NCBI GenBank assembly: GCA_903930745.1
Contig: CAIYZX010000142.1
Location: 1-15,198, forward strand
Length of the DNA: 15,198 bases
Direction of reading: 5' to 3'
Source: an uncultured Chloroflexota bacterium
GTDB taxonomy: Bacteria; Chloroflexota; Limnocylindria; Limnocylindrales; CSP1-4
The notes beneath the pieces are model-generated. The model did no database searches. It saw nothing but the letters and a program-made list of their open reading frames with translations, and was not told the DNA's origin. Shown piece by piece: positions 1 to 5,736 of the stretch. The translations under genes were made by a program, and so were the position numbers. How positions within the stretch are numbered: position 1 is the first letter of the stretch; every line of letters begins with the position of its first letter.

Positions 1-25
1 CCAACAGGACGACACGCCTGGTCAT
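1..25 (-). CDS. 5' end of next gene in the aromatic operon (partial, runs off left edge)
   Basis: An ATG on the minus strand at 25-23 overlaps the EPSP synthase stop (ATGA), the usual sign of translational coupling. Only eight full codons are visible, reading MTRRVVLL. A hydrophobic strand directly after the start would suit a P-loop kinase such as shikimate kinase or a Rossmann enzyme such as prephenate dehydrogenase. Both are common neighbours of aroA, but eight residues cannot decide. Cytidylate kinase, another frequent aroA neighbour, usually starts with a different strand motif and is less likely. Confidence 0.5.
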
Positions 26-1362
26 GCTCGCACCCCTTCGAGTACCTGGAAGAAGCCGGGATAGGAGATGGCCGCCGAGCCTGGCCGGAGCACGGTGGTC
101 TCGCCCTTCGCGACCAGGCCGGCGATGGCGAAGGTCATCGCGAGCCGGTGGTCGTCCAGGGTCTCGGTGACGGCGCCCGTGAGCGGGCGACCGCCGTGGA
201 TCTCGATGTCGTCGCCCGTGACCCGGATGTCCGCGCCAAGAGCGGTGAGGCCGTCCGCGATGCCCGCGATCCGGTCCGATTCCTTGTGGCGCAGCTCGCC
301 TGCGCCGCGGATGGTGGTGACGCCCTCCGCCATCGCCGCGGCGAGGCAGAGGACGGGGACCTCGTCGATGGCCGCGGCCACGTCCACGGGCGTGATGTCG
401 ACGCCGCGGAGCGCGCTGCTCCGGACCACGAGATCCGCCAGCGGCTCGCCGTCCCTGCCGCCGCGCACCGGGAGGTCCAGCTCCTCGATGGACGCGCCCA
501 TCCGCCGCAGGATGTCGATGACGGCGCGGCGGGTGGGGTTGGTGGAGACGGCGACGAGGCGCAGCTCCGCGTCCGGGTGGATCGCCCCGGCCACAAGCCA
601 GAAGGCGGCGCCGCTCGGGTCGGACGGGACGGTCTCGGCGATCGCCGCCGGGAGGGCGGGGCCGGCGAGGCGGATCGTGTGCGTGCCGTCCTCGGCCAGC
701 GTCTCGTGCACCGCGATCCCGCGCGCGCGAAGCATCCGCTCCGTGTGGTCGCGTGTGGCCACGGTCTCGGTGATCACGGACTCGCCGTCCGCCGAGAGCG
801 CCGCCAGCATGATGGACGACTTGATCTGCGCGGACGGGACCGGCGTGGTGTACGTGATGGGCGCGAGGCGCTCCCGGCCGCGGATGGCCAGCGGCAGCAG
901 CGTGTCGTTGCGGCGGCCGGAGAAGGCAGCACCCATCCGGCCGAGCGGCTCCACCACGCGGCCCATGGGGCGCTTGCGCAGCGAGGCGTCCCCGTCCAGG
1001 ACGGCGAAGAGGTTGCGGCCGGCCAGCATCCCCGCCACGAGGCGCGTGGTGGTGCCGGAGTTGCCGCAGTCCAGGATCCCCTCGGGCTCGCGCAGGTTCG
1101 CGCCGCCGGGCGAGACCACGCGGTAGTCCACGCGGCCATTGCGCTCGGCCACCCGCTCCACAATGGCGCCAAGGGCCCGGCAGACGCCCGCGGTGGAGCG
1201 GACGTCCTCGCCGTCACCGGCGGCCGCGATCGTGCTCTCGCCCTCGGCGAGCAGCGCGAGCAGGAGCGCGCGGTGGGAGATGCTCTTGTCGCCGGGCAGC
1301 GCGGGACCGCCGCGCAGGCGCGCGGCAGGCCGAACCAGCAGGGCCTCGGGCGTCCCGTTCAT
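22..1362 (-). CDS. aroA: 3-phosphoshikimate 1-carboxyvinyltransferase (EPSP synthase)
   Basis: This enzyme joins phosphoenolpyruvate to shikimate-3-phosphate in the sixth step of the cytoplasmic shikimate pathway. The 446-residue length is normal and both halves of the inside-out barrel are present. Visible motifs are PGDKSISHR near residue 23, CGNSGTTTR (99-107), KRPMGRV, SAQIKSS, RDHTER, SDPSGAAFW, IDEVPVL and RHKESDR, the last two carrying the expected catalytic acid and lysine. The four short motifs GDKS, SAQxK, RDHTE and NPTR are those used to define class II (Agrobacterium CP4-like) enzymes. The residue matching CP4 Ala100 is Gly103, as in sensitive enzymes. The gene starts 8 bp after the DAHP synthase stop and ends in an ATGA overlap with the next gene, so it is one operon. 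No clear Shine-Dalgarno sequence precedes the ATG. Confidence 0.96.
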   Translation of the reverse strand: MNGTPEALLVRPAARLRGGPALPGDKSISHRALLLALLAEGESTIAAAGDGEDVRSTAGVCRALGAIVERVAERNGRVDYRVVSPGGANLREPEGILDCGNSGTTTRLVAGMLAGRNLFAVLDGDASLRKRPMGRVVEPLGRMGAAFSGRRNDTLLPLAIRGRERLAPITYTTPVPSAQIKSSIMLAALSADGESVITETVATRDHTERMLRARGIAVHETLAEDGTHTIRLAGPALPAAIAETVPSDPSGAAFWLVAGAIHPDAELRLVAVSTNPTRRAVIDILRRMGASIEELDLPVRGGRDGEPLADLVVRSSALRGVDITPVDVAAAIDEVPVLCLAAAMAEGVTTIRGAGELRHKESDRIAGIADGLTALGADIRVTGDDIEIHGGRPLTGAVTETLDDHRLAMTFAIAGLVAKGETTVLRPGSAAISYPGFFQVLEGVRA

Positions 1363-1370
1363 GAGCCGGG

Positions 1371-2441
1371 CTAGGCCCTTCCGCCGGCGGTGCGGTTGGC
1401 CGCAGACCGGGCCAGGTCGCCGTGCAGGTCCTTCACGTTGCCATGGACCGCCGTGAGCGCCAGCATCATGGAGTCGAACATGGGGAAGTCGAGTTGCTGC
1501 TCGGCATCCGAGAGCGCCTCGTCCGGGCGCGGGTGGACCTCCACCATGACGCCGTCCGCGCCAACCGCCACGCCGGCGATGGCGAGCGGCTTCACCAGCC
1601 AGCGCTTGCCGGTGGCATGGCTCGGGTCAACCACCACTGGCAGGTGGGTGAGGTGGTGCATCAGCGGAACCGCCGTCACGTCCAGCGTGTTGCGGGTGCT
1701 GGTGTCGAAGGTGCGGATCCCGCGCTCGCACAGGATGATCTGGCTGTTGCCGGCGGACGCGATGTACTCCGCGGCCATCAGCCACTCTTCGATGGTGTTG
1801 CCGAAGCCGCGCTTCAGCATCACCGGCCGGTGGGAGCGGCCGCACGCGAGCAGCAGCGAGAAGTTCTGCATGTTGCGCGTGCCGATCTGGAGGATGTCGC
1901 TGTACTCGGCCACGATGTCCACCTGGGACGGCTCCATCACCTCGGTGATGACGGGCAGGCCGGTCCGCTGGCGCGCCTCGGCGAGGTAGCGCAGGCCCTC
2001 AACGCCCAGGCCCTGGAAGCTGTACGGGCTGGTGCGGGGCTTGAACGCGCCACCGCGGATGATCGTGGCGCCGTGCGTGGAGACGAAGTCCACGGTCTCG
2101 AACAGCTGGTCGCGGCTCTCCACGGAGCACGGGCCCGCCATGACGGCCAGCGACCCGTCTCCCACCACCGAGTCCAGGACCTTGATGACCGTGTCCTCGG
2201 GGTGGAACTCGCGGGACACGAGCTTGTACGGCTTGGAGATGGCCGTGACGCTGGCCACGCCCGCGGTGGCCTCGAGGCGGCTCCTGAGCGCCTCGCGGCG
2301 CTTGCCGATCTCGCCCACGACCGCGATCACGGTCCGGTCCGTCCCGGCGTTCTCGAACGGGGTGAGCCCCTCGGAGAGGATCAGTCCCTTCACGCCGTTG
2401 ACCTCGGCCTCGCCGGCTCCGGCCTGCATCACCACGAACAT
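1371..2441 (-). CDS. aroF: 3-deoxy-7-phosphoheptulonate (DAHP) synthase, type I-beta with N-terminal ferredoxin-like regulatory domain
   Basis: It condenses PEP with erythrose-4-phosphate, the first and normally feedback-controlled step of aromatic amino acid synthesis. I chose the ATG at 2441 (356 aa) because the family begins here with MFVVMQAGA and an AAAGGA ribosome site precedes it. The longer reading (28 more residues) runs into the terminator hairpin. Residues 1-70 form the ACT-like ferredoxin-like domain known from the Thermotoga enzyme, where Tyr/Phe bind. The barrel shows MAGPCSVES (metal ligand Cys105), KPRTSPYSFQGLG (134-146), GTRNMQNF, VVDPSHATG (His275), EVHPRP (Glu301) and LSD (Asp312). 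The usual LKRGMSAT loop reads LKRGFGNT. First gene of the aromatic operon, with an attenuator-like leader. The symbol follows common use for this subfamily; aroG is also applied. Confidence 0.95.
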   Translation of the reverse strand: MFVVMQAGAGEAEVNGVKGLILSEGLTPFENAGTDRTVIAVVGEIGKRREALRSRLEATAGVASVTAISKPYKLVSREFHPEDTVIKVLDSVVGDGSLAVMAGPCSVESRDQLFETVDFVSTHGATIIRGGAFKPRTSPYSFQGLGVEGLRYLAEARQRTGLPVITEVMEPSQVDIVAEYSDILQIGTRNMQNFSLLLACGRSHRPVMLKRGFGNTIEEWLMAAEYIASAGNSQIILCERGIRTFDTSTRNTLDVTAVPLMHHLTHLPVVVDPSHATGKRWLVKPLAIAGVAVGADGVMVEVHPRPDEALSDAEQQLDFPMFDSMMLALTAVHGNVKDLHGDLARSAANRTAGGRA

Positions 2442-2452
2442 CTGGCTGTGTG

Positions 2453-2458
2453 TCCTTT
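2453..2458 (-). promoter_or_regulatory. Ribosome binding site of DAHP synthase
   Basis: AAAGGA on the minus strand, 11 nt before the ATG at 2441. It supports the short start over the upstream in-frame one. Spacing is slightly long. Confidence 0.55.
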
Positions 2459-2494
2459 GAAGGCTCGAGTGCGCTGTGCTGGTATCGCGGGAAC

Positions 2495-2521
2495 AAAAAA
2501 GCAGAGGCCCTGGACCTCTGC
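2495..2521 (-). terminator. Intrinsic terminator (attenuator) in the DAHP synthase leader
   Basis: On the minus strand a perfect 7-bp stem GCAGAGG / CCTCTGC with a 7-nt loop is followed directly by six Ts. It lies 54 bp upstream of the DAHP synthase ATG and downstream of the candidate promoter, so it would stop transcription before the operon unless prevented. A complete intrinsic terminator between promoter and first gene is the hallmark of attenuation. Confidence 0.8.
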
Positions 2522-2524
2522 TCA

Positions 2525-2579
2525 CCCGGCACGACCCGCCGTATCGAGGACGCTAGGCCCCTCGGACGGTCATGCCGGG
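2525..2579 (-). promoter_or_regulatory. Long stem-loop in the DAHP synthase leader RNA
   Basis: Minus-strand arms CCCGGCATGACC (2579-2568) and GGTCGTGCCGGG (2536-2525) pair over 12 positions with a single U-G wobble, enclosing a 31-nt loop. The structure ends 3 nt before the terminator hairpin. The 5' arm contains the stop codon of the possible leader peptide, so a ribosome there would block the stem. I could not find a fully convincing alternative pairing that opens the terminator. Confidence 0.6.
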
Positions 2580-2605
2580 CAGGTAAAGAGATAGATGGCG
2601 CACAT
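2570..2605 (-). CDS. Possible leader peptide of the aromatic operon (MCAIYLFTCPA)
   Basis: An 11-codon ORF starting about 5 nt from the predicted transcription start, so it would be read leaderless. It holds one Tyr and one Phe codon within three positions, and its TGA lies inside the 12-bp stem just upstream of the terminator. Known attenuator peptides usually have more control codons, so the coding claim is weak. Position and context are the main support. Confidence 0.3.
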   Translation of the reverse strand: MCAIYLFTCPA

Positions 2606-2616
2606 CGGTGCAGCCG

Positions 2617-2645
2617 ACGGTACCGGTCACACACGCGCGCGTCAA
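2617..2645 (-). promoter_or_regulatory. Candidate sigma-70-type promoter of the aromatic operon
   Basis: Minus strand TTGACG (2645-2640), a 17-bp spacer, then TACCGT (2622-2617). The -35 matches consensus at 5 of 6 and the -10 at 3 of 6. The predicted start near 2610 gives a leader of about 170 nt. Confidence 0.5.
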
Positions 2646-2675
2646 CCAATCGGCCTCTTGGCGTGGTGGCCCTGC

Positions 2676-2681
2676 TATGAT
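2676..2681 (+). promoter_or_regulatory. -10 box of the tRNA-Ser gene
   Basis: TATGAT matches the -10 consensus at 5 of 6 and stands 13 bp before the mature tRNA 5' end, placing the transcript start near 2688. No good -35 hexamer is seen. It is divergent from the aromatic operon promoter. Confidence 0.5.
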
Positions 2682-2694
2682 CCGCGGGCTGCAC

Positions 2695-2784
<90 letters not shown>

Positions 2785-2800
2785 CGCATCCCGGTCCTCG

Positions 2801-2830
2801 CCCGGGCCGTCTCCGGACGGCCTCCCGGGG
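2801..2830 (+). terminator. GC-rich hairpin between the two tRNAs
   Basis: GGCCGTC (2805-2811), a TCCG loop and GACGGCC (2816-2822) form a perfect 7-bp stem, with CCCG/CGGG flanks able to extend it. There is no T tract, so it may be a weak terminator or a processing or stabilising element 3' of tRNA-Ser. Confidence 0.35.
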
Positions 2831-2855
2831 GTCCGGCGGGATCGCGCAGTGGTGC

Positions 2856-2861
2856 TATCCT
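2856..2861 (+). promoter_or_regulatory. Possible -10 box upstream of tRNA-Arg
   Basis: TATCCT (4 of 6 to consensus) lies 45 bp before the tRNA-Arg 5' end, with no matching -35. The tRNA could instead be co-transcribed with tRNA-Ser. Confidence 0.25.
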
Positions 2862-2906
2862 TCCCGCCTGCGGGTGACCGGAACGCCGGTCAGGGCCGCA
2901 GATCAC

Positions 2907-2982
2907 GCGCCCATAGCTCAGCGGATAGAGCGTTAGGTTGCGGACCTAAAGGTCGCAGGTTCGAGTCCTGCTGGGCGCGCCA
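2907..2982 (+). tRNA. tRNA-Arg(GCG)
   Basis: Acceptor GCGCCCA (2907-2913) pairs with TGGGCGC (2972-2978), followed by G and an encoded CCA. The anticodon stem TTAGG/CCTAA encloses loop TTGCGGA, giving anticodon GCG at 2940-2942, which reads the arginine codon CGC. The rest of the molecule closely follows the standard bacterial tRNA-Arg, including the A after GG in the D loop (A20-type identity base) and C35. Most bacteria read CGU/CGC/CGA with an ACG (inosine) anticodon, so GCG is less usual. Confidence 0.95.
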
Positions 2983-2999
2983 CACAGCCACGGACAGAT

Positions 3000-3031
3000 G
3001 ACCCCGGACCCGTCGTGGACCCGGGGTCGTT
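3000..3031 (+). terminator. Terminator-like hairpin after tRNA-Arg
   Basis: GACCCCGG (3000-3007) and CCGGGGTC (3021-3028) form a perfect 8-bp stem with a 13-nt loop followed by GTTTCG. The T run is short but the position, 18 bp past the tRNA and before the convergent iorB end, suits a terminator. Confidence 0.6.
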
Positions 3032-3071
3032 TCGTGCCTGGGGCCGGCCGCACCAGGCGGCCGCGCGGCAC

Positions 3072-3572
3072 CTATCTCGCCGCGAGCGCCCGTTCCCGCC
3101 CGATGGCGAACGCCTGCTCGTTGGTGGGGTGCAGCTTCTCGGGCAGGTCTGCCCGCATGGCGTCAAGGAGCAGCGCCTCGGGGATGGACAGGTGGACGCT
3201 CAGCGCACCCAGCAGCGCCACGTTCAGGCTCCGCCGGTTGGGCAGATCCTCCGCCGCCACCACGCCCGTGTCGATGAGCACGCCGCCCGGCTTGAGCACC
3301 GCGCGCGTTGCCTCCAGCTCCGTGGGAGCCAGCAGCACGAGGTAGTCCGCCTCGCCCGGCGGGACCATGGGAGACCAGACCCGGTCGCCGAAGCGGATGT
3401 CTGAGGTCACGAGGCCGCCGCGCTGGCTCATGCCGTGGACCTCGGCCTTCTTGACGTCCAGGCCCGCCCGCATCGCGGCATCTGCCAGGATGTCCGAGGC
3501 GGTGAGGACGCCCTGGCCACCAAGGCCCGCCATCACCACGTTGACCACGGTGGGGACCCGCTCCGCGCTCAT
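3072..3572 (-). CDS. iorB: Indolepyruvate ferredoxin oxidoreductase, beta subunit
   Basis: This is the gamma-type domain of the 2-oxoacid:ferredoxin oxidoreductases. With IorA it oxidatively decarboxylates aryl pyruvates (indolepyruvate, phenylpyruvate) to aryl-acetyl-CoA and passes electrons to ferredoxin. The 166 residues show AGLGGQGVLTAS near the N terminus and EVHGMSQRGGLVTSDIRFG around residues 44-62, the family signatures for nucleotide/CoA contact. The ATG overlaps the iorA stop (ATGA) and has a strong GGAGGT ribosome site, so the subunits are translationally coupled. It is the last gene of the cluster. The protein is slightly shorter than many IorB proteins (about 190-200 aa) but looks complete. 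Confidence 0.92.
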   Translation of the reverse strand: MSAERVPTVVNVVMAGLGGQGVLTASDILADAAMRAGLDVKKAEVHGMSQRGGLVTSDIRFGDRVWSPMVPPGEADYLVLLAPTELEATRAVLKPGGVLIDTGVVAAEDLPNRRSLNVALLGALSVHLSIPEALLLDAMRADLPEKLHPTNEQAFAIGRERALAAR

Positions 3573-5251
3573 GCCGCACCTCCGGTCGCCGCGCCGGCCG
3601 CGGCAACGGCCGCCTCGGGCGCCATCTGGATCGGGTTGGCAGCTGCAGCGGCCGCCTGCTCCCAGCGCCGGATGTCCGCCGCCGCCAGCACGCAGGGGCG
3701 GCGGGCGACGATGACGGAGAGCTCGCGAGCCGCCAGCCGCTCGATCAGCAGCCGCTCGAAGGTGTCCGGGTCCTCGTAGGGGTCCATCACGGTCACGCTG
3801 GGGATGCCCAGGGCCTGGGCCACGCCCTCGATGGAGACATGACCGGTCCGCGTGTGCTCCATCGTCCGCCCGGTGGCCGGGTGCTCCTGTTGGCCGGTCA
3901 TCGCGGTGGTGCCGTTGTCCAGCACGATCACCACGTGCCCCGTGGGCGGCGGGTTGTAGATCATCTCCACGAGACCCGGGATGCCGGAGTGGATGAACGT
4001 GGAGTCACCGATGATGGAGACCACGCGCCGCGCCTGCTCGTCGGGGAGCGCATGGCGCAGGCCCAGGCCCACCGGGATGGATGCGCCCATGTCCACGAGC
4101 GTGTCCATCACCTGGTACGGCGGCAGGACGCCCAGCGAGTAGCAGCCGATGTCGCCGGCCCCGATGCAGTCGTGCTTGCGGAGCGTGTTGTACACCGTGT
4201 GATACGGGCATGCCGAGCAGAGCTCCGGCGCCTTGCCGGTGGGGACGGGCCGCTCCTCGAGCGCATCGTGGCCCAGGATCCGGCGCACGCGGCCCACGTT
4301 CAGCTCGCCGAAGCGGTACGTCTCGGGCTTGCCCTCGAGATCGATGCCCGCAGCGTGGAAGGTGTCGGTCATCACCGGGTCACCCTCCTCGATCACCACG
4401 CACCGGTCCACGGATCCGGCGAAGGCGCGGACCCGCTCGATGGGCAGCGGGTAGGTCAGGCCAAGGGCCAGGATCCGGGCGCCGGGAGCCGCCTCGGCGG
4501 CATGGAGCACCGACACGCCGGAGGCGACGAGGCCCAGCGTGGTGTACGCAGCGCCGGCCGCGGTGGCGTCCGCGGGGATCTCGCGGTTGAGCTCGCACGT
4601 CTCGCCCCAGGCCGCGATCTCCGCAAGCTTGGCGCGCAGGCGCTTGTGCGCGGGGCGGGCGTAGGCCGGGATCATCACGCGGTCCGGCAGGTCGTGCTCG
4701 AAGTGCGTGGGTCCAGGTGGCGCGATCTCCGTCCTGCCGCTGATCACCACGGACTTGGAGTGGCAGACGCGCGTGGTCATCCGGAAGATGACCGGGATGC
4801 CCCAGCGCTCGCTGATGGTGATGGCGTGGAGGAAGTAGTCGTACGCCTGCTGGGCGTCCGCGGGCTCAACCATGGGAAGCCCGGCTGCCACCGCGTAGTG
4901 GCGGTTGTCCTGCTCGTTCTGCGAGGAGGCCATGCCCGGATCGTCTGCGCTGACCACCACCAGCGCACCGGAGACGCCGGTGTAGGCAGCCGTGAACAGG
5001 GGATCCGCGGCCACGTTGAGGCCCACGTGCTTCATGGTGACCAGCGCCCGGCCGCCGGCGAAGGCTGCGCCCAGCCCCACCTCCAGGGCCACCTTCTCGT
5101 TGGGCGCCCACTGGGCCTTGCCGCCCAGCTCGAAGAAGGCTTCCAGGATCTCGGTGGACGGCGTCCCCGGGTAGCCCGTGCCGAGGATGACCCCGGCATG
5201 GAGCGCCGCGAGGGCGACCGCCTCGTCCCCGGACAGGAGCGAGCGATCCAT
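3569..5251 (-). CDS. iorA: Indolepyruvate ferredoxin oxidoreductase, alpha subunit, lacking the C-terminal ferredoxin domain
   Basis: This is the TPP-binding catalytic subunit of aryl-pyruvate:ferredoxin oxidoreductase. I chose the ATG at 5251 (560 aa) because family homology begins with LLSGDEAVALAALHAG. A start 20 codons upstream would add a low-complexity tail and lies in a hairpin. Residues 25-36 carry GYPGTPSTEILE (pyrimidine-type domain); around 343-370 lies CSACPYH...DIGCYSLG; around 413 the TPP motif GDSTF followed by LDNGTTAMTG. Archaeal and most bacterial IorA proteins continue into a two-cluster ferredoxin domain with repeated CxxCxxC. Here the protein ends in an Ala-rich tail with no such cysteines. 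The preceding ferredoxin gene may supply the function. The gap to that gene is 242 bp, so iorAB may also have its own promoter. Confidence 0.93.
   Translation of the reverse strand: MDRSLLSGDEAVALAALHAGVILGTGYPGTPSTEILEAFFELGGKAQWAPNEKVALEVGLGAAFAGGRALVTMKHVGLNVAADPLFTAAYTGVSGALVVVSADDPGMASSQNEQDNRHYAVAAGLPMVEPADAQQAYDYFLHAITISERWGIPVIFRMTTRVCHSKSVVISGRTEIAPPGPTHFEHDLPDRVMIPAYARPAHKRLRAKLAEIAAWGETCELNREIPADATAAGAAYTTLGLVASGVSVLHAAEAAPGARILALGLTYPLPIERVRAFAGSVDRCVVIEEGDPVMTDTFHAAGIDLEGKPETYRFGELNVGRVRRILGHDALEERPVPTGKAPELCSACPYHTVYNTLRKHDCIGAGDIGCYSLGVLPPYQVMDTLVDMGASIPVGLGLRHALPDEQARRVVSIIGDSTFIHSGIPGLVEMIYNPPPTGHVVIVLDNGTTAMTGQQEHPATGRTMEHTRTGHVSIEGVAQALGIPSVTVMDPYEDPDTFERLLIERLAARELSVIVARRPCVLAAADIRRWEQAAAAAANPIQMAPEAAVAAAGAATGGAA
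3578..3583 (-). promoter_or_regulatory. Strong ribosome binding site of iorB
   Basis: GGAGGT on the minus strand, 5 nt before the ATG at 3572, inside the 3' end of iorA. It is the best Shine-Dalgarno match in the window and fixes the iorB start. Confidence 0.75.
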
Positions 5252-5493
5252 AGGTGCGACGGACCTCGGTGTAGGCGCGCGTGCGCGCGATGGAACGGGG
5301 ACGGCGCACATGCCCGTCCCCGCCCGAGCGGGTGCCTCGTCCGCTGGACTGCGCTGGTGCGCGGGCCGTTGGATCCGGGCGCTCGGGGAAGTTGCGCGGA
5401 GTATGCGCGGTCGCGCGGTCGCGCGTGGGGGGCCGTGCGGCCCGCCCGGAGCATGGCGAACGGCCTATCGGTGGCCCGGCTCCGGGAGGCTCG
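5252..5493 (-). promoter_or_regulatory. iorA upstream region with a perfect hairpin
   Basis: A 242-bp gap between the ferredoxin stop and the iorA ATG. It holds an 8-bp perfect inverted repeat GGGGACGG / CCGTCCCC (5297-5304 and 5314-5321, 9-nt loop) about 45 bp before the start, and tandem GCGCGGTC units near 5410-5425. The hairpin lacks a T tract and no clear promoter is visible. It may be a transcript-end, processing or regulatory structure. Confidence 0.35.
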
Positions 5494-5736
5494 CTATCGC
5501 GGGTCCTTCGGGATCCGCTCCAGGCGAAGCGCGAGGGCCGGGCAACAGTCGACGGCCCGCTGCGCCTCCTCGAGGAGCTGGCCGCGGATGGGCGTGGGCA
5601 GCAGCATCGGGTACCGCCAGTCGTCCAGCGCCACGAGGTCCGGCGCCAGGTCGCCGCACAGGCCGTAGCCGTCGCACTTGATCCAGTCAACCACGAGGCG
5701 CCACTCGGCGCGCTCGCGCCGCACGGGCGCCTTCAC
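5494..5736 (-). CDS. Small ferredoxin ([3Fe-4S] or [4Fe-4S] single-cluster type)
   Basis: An 80-residue electron carrier. The GTG start at 5736 overlaps the NuoF-like stop (GTGA), which is why I prefer it. It shows VVDWIKC(21)DGYGLC(27) followed by APDLVALDD and, near the C terminus, C(64)C(65)P. The spacing CxxxxxC...CP is that of the actinobacterial P450-type single-cluster ferredoxins. The middle cysteine position of a CxxCxxC motif is occupied by Gly/Tyr, which in relatives gives a [3Fe-4S] cluster or a non-Cys fourth ligand. Its place between a flavoprotein and an IorA lacking its own ferredoxin domain suggests it shuttles electrons between the two. The partner assignment is inference. 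Confidence 0.88.
   Translation of the reverse strand: MKAPVRRERAEWRLVVDWIKCDGYGLCGDLAPDLVALDDWRYPMLLPTPIRGQLLEEAQRAVDCCPALALRLERIPKDPR

Noticed and set aside
2495..2605. T-box riboswitch for an aromatic aminoacyl-tRNA
   Set aside because: A terminator is present, but the T-box sequence with its TGGN bulge is absent: the nearest stretch, GGGTCGTGCCGGG, lacks it, and no stem I features were found.
2933..3166. A 77-codon minus-strand frame ending in RPAGLEPATFRSAT
   Set aside because: It is antisense to tRNA-Arg. This peptide is a well-known artefact of translating the complement of tRNA genes and appears in many databases as a false protein.
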